From: Variovorax davisae
Lineage (GTDB): Bacteria > Pseudomonadota > Gammaproteobacteria > Burkholderiales > Burkholderiaceae_C
Assembly: GCF_030316845.1 (NCBI RefSeq)
Contig: NZ_JASZYS010000015.1
Location: 124,001 to 188,000, forward strand
Length of the DNA: 64,000 bases
Reading direction: 5' to 3'
The position numbers and the translations under genes are program-made. Numbering within the stretch: the stretch's first letter is position 1; every line of letters starts with the position of its first letter. Under the pieces are notes generated by a model, which worked only from the letters and a program-made list of their open reading frames with translations, had not been told where the DNA came from and made no database searches. Below are positions 61,771-64,000 of this stretch, piece by piece.

Positions 61771-61789
61771 GCACCGGCTTGGCCGGTGC
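61771..61789. repeat. Perfect GC-rich hairpin before mnmA
   Basis: GCACCGGC-TTG-GCCGGTGC, an 8-base-arm inverted repeat 10 bases after the LLM gene stop. No T-run follows, so it is not a classical intrinsic terminator. It may slow polymerase or protect the upstream mRNA end. It immediately precedes the mnmA -10-like box. Confidence 0.45.
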
Positions 61790-61792
61790 TGG

Positions 61793-61798
61793 GACAAT
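61793..61798 (+). promoter_or_regulatory. -10-like box close to mnmA start
   Basis: GACAAT lies 9 bases before the mnmA ATG, so the transcript would have a leader of only a few bases. No Shine-Dalgarno precedes the ATG. Inferred from spacing, as for dacB and pyrF. Confidence 0.4.
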
Positions 61799-61807
61799 GC
61801 CAGCCCT

Positions 61808-62911
61808 ATGGAAAAGCAGCGCATCGTGGTGGGCCTGAGCGGCGGAGTCGACTCCGCGGTCACGGCGCACCTGCTGAAGCAGCAGGGCCACGAGGTGGTC
61901 GGCATCTTCATGAAGAACTGGGAAGACGACGACGACAGCGAATACTGCTCGTCGAACATCGACTTCGTCGACGCCGCCAGCGTGGCCGACGTGCTGGGCA
62001 TCGAGATCGAGCACGTCAACTTCGCCGCCGACTACAAGGACCGCGTGTTCGCCGAGTTCCTGCGCGAATACCAGGCCGGCCGCACGCCGAACCCGGACGT
62101 GCTGTGCAACGCCGAGATCAAGTTCAAGGCCTTCCTCGACCACGCGATGCGCCTCGGTGCCGAGAAGATCGCCACCGGGCACTATGCGCGCGTGCGCTTC
62201 AACGAGGCGACCGGCCAGCACGAACTGCTCAAGGGGCTCGATCCGGCCAAGGACCAGAGCTACTTCCTGCATCGGCTGAACCAGCCGCAGCTCTCGAAGA
62301 CGCTGTTCCCGGTTGGCGAGCTGCACAAGACCGAGGTGCGGCGCATCGCCGACGAGATCGGACTGCCGAACGCGAAAAAGAAGGACTCCACCGGCATCTG
62401 CTTCATCGGCGAGCGCCCGTTTCGCGAGTTCCTCAACCGCTACATCTCGAAGGAGCCGGGCCCGGTGCGCGACGAGCGCGGCCGCCAGATCGGCGAGCAC
62501 CAGGGCCTGAGCTTCTACACGCTGGGCCAGCGCCAGGGGCTGGGCATCGGCGGCATCAAGGCCCGTGGCGCCCAGCGCGGCGCCGGCGACCACGCGCCGT
62601 GGTTCGTGGCGCGCAAGGACATGGCCGCCAACGCGCTGTGGGTGGTGCAGGGGCACGACCATCCGTGGCTGCTGTCCTCGACGCTCGAGGCCGACGATGC
62701 GAGCTGGGTCTCGGGCCAGGCGCCGGCGCCCGGCGCGCTGGCCGCCAAGACGCGCTATCGGCAGGCCGATGCGACCTGCCGGCTGGGCGAGGGGCGCGAT
62801 GGCGCCTTCCGCCTCGAATTCGACCAGCCCCAGTGGGCGGTGACGCCCGGCCAGTCGGCGGTGCTGTACGACGGTGACGTGTGCCTCGGCGGCGGGGTGA
62901 TCGCGAACTAG
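61808..62911 (+). CDS. mnmA: tRNA-specific 2-thiouridylase MnmA
   Basis: A 367-residue enzyme that thiolates U34 of Glu, Gln and Lys tRNAs using sulfur relayed by TusE or IscS. The PP-loop GLSGGVDSAVTAHLLK is at residues 9-24. The first catalytic Cys is in TPNPDVLCNAEIKF near residue 101 and the second in KDSTGICFIGER near 198. HYARV and GLGIGGIK segments are also present. Length is canonical. The ATG at 61808 follows a GACAAT box by 9 bases. Confidence 0.96.
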   Translation: MEKQRIVVGLSGGVDSAVTAHLLKQQGHEVVGIFMKNWEDDDDSEYCSSNIDFVDAASVADVLGIEIEHVNFAADYKDRVFAEFLREYQAGRTPNPDVLCNAEIKFKAFLDHAMRLGAEKIATGHYARVRFNEATGQHELLKGLDPAKDQSYFLHRLNQPQLSKTLFPVGELHKTEVRRIADEIGLPNAKKKDSTGICFIGERPFREFLNRYISKEPGPVRDERGRQIGEHQGLSFYTLGQRQGLGIGGIKARGAQRGAGDHAPWFVARKDMAANALWVVQGHDHPWLLSSTLEADDASWVSGQAPAPGALAAKTRYRQADATCRLGEGRDGAFRLEFDQPQWAVTPGQSAVLYDGDVCLGGGVIAN

Positions 62912-62929
62912 CCGGCACCTTCAAGGCGG

Positions 62930-63271
62930 CTATCGTGGTTGGCGACCGTACGCGATGGACTGCACCACGCCCGAGCGCAGGAAAACGGTGGCCAGCATCT
63001 CGCCCGGCCCGCGCTCGTACAGCCACTGTTCGATGGGCTGGCAAGGCACCACGGTGGATGCGAAGGGCTCTGGAACCGGATGGAGCGTGCCCGCGTAGTA
63101 CACCGGTGCACAGTAGGTATCCGAGACCACCGGCTGGCCGCATTTGTAGATGACGGACAGGCGAGAGTCGCCTTCTGCGACGATGCCTCCGGCGCACCGC
63201 AGCGACTCCGCAGCCGCCAAGCATGGAAACGCCAGCAAGACCGTGACGCACGCGAGCTTCAGAAGCTTCAT
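62930..63271 (-). CDS. DUF2845 small exported protein
   Basis: A 113-residue protein with a Sec signal (cleavage after LAAA near residue 20) followed by SLRCAGGIVAEGDSRLSVIYKCGQPV, the DUF2845 pattern in which two cysteines could form a disulfide. YERGPGEMLATVFLRSGVVQSIAYGR ends it. The ATG at 63271 begins the signal peptide; the open frame extends upstream without one. Function unknown. Convergent with mnmA (18-base gap). Confidence 0.8.
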   Translation of the reverse strand: MKLLKLACVTVLLAFPCLAAAESLRCAGGIVAEGDSRLSVIYKCGQPVVSDTYCAPVYYAGTLHPVPEPFASTVVPCQPIEQWLYERGPGEMLATVFLRSGVVQSIAYGRQPR

Positions 63272-63328
63272 GGCCGTTTCTTTCAATCCACCTTGCCATT
63301 TTGCGCTTCTCGACCGAAGGACCGAACG

Positions 63329-63670
63329 ATGACGAAATACCTTGTCTCCTTTCCTGCAATGGCGATGCAAGTCCCCGCCGAGGACCTTGCCGCCGTGGGC
63401 GAAGCTGCGCGCGAGGTCATTCGCGAGGCGAAGGCTGCAGGCGTGTACGTGTTCGGTGGTGGTGTCAACGGGGACGTCGCACCCCTCATGGTCGCCTCGG
63501 ACGGCACGGTCGAAAACGAAACCTATCCCCAGACCAGGGAGTTCGACGGCGGCTTCTGCGTCCTGGAGCTCCCGTCGCGCGAAGCCGCCATCCGGTGGGC
63601 TGCGAAGATCGCCCAAGCTTGCCGCTGCTCGCAGGAACTCCGCGAGTTCGGGTATGACCCCGAGAGCTGA
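63329..63670 (+). CDS. YCII/YciI-related small protein
   Basis: A 113-residue alpha/beta-barrel protein of the YCII-related family (DGPF-like). KYLVSFPAMAMQVPAEDLAAVGEAAREVIREAKAAGVYVFGGGV begins the domain, and FDGGFCVLELPSREAAIRWAAKIAQACRCSQELREF closes it. Relatives act as dehalogenases or as partners of sigma factors, but most have no known role. The ATG at 63329 begins the domain. Divergent from the DUF2845 gene with a 57-base gap. Confidence 0.78.
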   Translation: MTKYLVSFPAMAMQVPAEDLAAVGEAAREVIREAKAAGVYVFGGGVNGDVAPLMVASDGTVENETYPQTREFDGGFCVLELPSREAAIRWAAKIAQACRCSQELREFGYDPES

Positions 63671-63709
63671 CGGGCAGGGCCCCTTCGAGGCGCCCCGCCG
63701 CAGCGCGAG

Positions 63710-64000
63710 CTAGGTCACCGACGGATCGACCCGCACCAGCTCCAGCGGGTAGCGTCGGCCGGCCGCGTGGTCTTCGACGCCCTGCAGCAGCAGCGGGCTT
63801 CGGTGCCGCGCCACGCTGGCGCGGAGCTCGTCGATCGTCATCCACAGCGTGCGGACGATGCCCTGGTCGAGCGGCCGCGCCGGCTCGAAGGCGCCGAGCG
63901 TGCCCGTGAAGGCGAAGCGCAGGTAGGTGATGTCTTCGGGCTGCCGGGTGCGGGCCAGGTAGACGCCGACCAGGGCGGTGGGGGTGAAGTGGTGGGCGGT
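63710..64000 (-). CDS. NUDIX hydrolase, C-terminal part
   Basis: The last 96 codons of a gene that continues past the right edge. The residues THHFTPTALVGVYLARTR-like segment and TYLRFAFTGTLGAFEPARPLDQGIVRTLWMTIDEL match the C-terminal half of NudJ-type NUDIX phosphatases (phosphatase of thiamine pyrophosphate and nucleotides). The NUDIX box itself would lie outside the window. nudJ-like genes often neighbour mnmA; here two small genes separate them. Confidence 0.75.
   Translation of the reverse strand, partial: TAHHFTPTALVGVYLARTRQPEDITYLRFAFTGTLGAFEPARPLDQGIVRTLWMTIDELRASVARHRSPLLLQGVEDHAAGRRYPLELVRVDPSVT

Noticed and set aside
61771..61789. Hairpin before mnmA as an intrinsic terminator of the LLM gene
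   Set aside because: The stem is perfect but followed by TGGGACAATG, not T residues; kept only as a repeat.

Overview
This window is high-GC DNA (near 70% in most stretches) from a betaproteobacterium, most likely a Comamonadaceae-type member of the Burkholderiales. That placement is an inference from gene content: Bug-type tripartite tricarboxylate transporter (TTT) binding proteins without membrane partners, a purE-purK-Sua5 block, a tsaB-rimI-UDG block, gentisate and homogentisate ring-cleavage clusters, and dense packing with ATGA/GTGA stop-start overlaps. I saw no tRNA, rRNA, CRISPR array, transposase or integrase gene.

Layout. 1-9.5 kb is housekeeping: the purE end, purK, a Sua5-type threonylcarbamoyl-AMP synthase, a secreted lipase, dacB, a DMT exporter, tsaB, rimI, a degenerate uracil-DNA glycosylase-like gene and pyrF. 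9.7-13.5 kb holds a DUF1800/DUF1501 export pair and a GFA-family protein. 13.5-19.9 kb is a homogentisate cluster: IclR regulator, metallo-beta-lactamase-fold protein, FAD monooxygenase, DUF2783, hmgA, fahA. 20-28 kb holds an outer-membrane barrel, a LysR/MFS divergent pair, a two-component system whose histidine kinase is frameshifted, an S9 peptidase and a thioesterase. 28.1-35.6 kb is a gentisate cluster: LysR, gentisate dioxygenase, fumarylpyruvate hydrolase, 3-hydroxybenzoate 6-hydroxylase, two Bug proteins and an FAD oxidoreductase.

35.7-43.6 kb holds tesB, an Old Yellow Enzyme, an orphan ATP-synthase c-subunit, an exported SurE-like protein, a lipoprotein, uvrA and ssb. 43.7-46.9 kb is a lower-GC island with a subtilisin-family protease and a PAP2/vanadium-haloperoxidase-like protein with a Gly/Phe-repeat N-terminus. 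This is my best candidate for an undescribed system. 47-55.2 kb is a catabolic cluster: XRE-cupin regulator, two-component flavin monooxygenase with its reductase, MFS transporter, succinate-semialdehyde-type dehydrogenase, DUF3311 plus Na+/solute symporter, and an AstE/aspartoacylase-type hydrolase. 55-64 kb holds envelope and housekeeping genes: a glycine-zipper lipoprotein, exported carbonic anhydrase, an APC antiporter, SH3/LapA/SHOCT small proteins, a phospholipase-D-type lipoprotein, a luciferase-like oxidoreductase, mnmA, two small genes and a truncated NUDIX gene.

How the genes work together. The two aromatic clusters each carry the ring-activating monooxygenase, the ring-cleaving dioxygenase and the final hydrolase, but neither contains the cis-trans isomerase (maleylacetoacetate or maleylpyruvate isomerase). 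Those steps must be encoded elsewhere or bypassed. The 47-55 kb cluster looks like a complete uptake-oxidation-hydrolysis route for an unidentified N- or S-containing substrate, probably ending in succinate.
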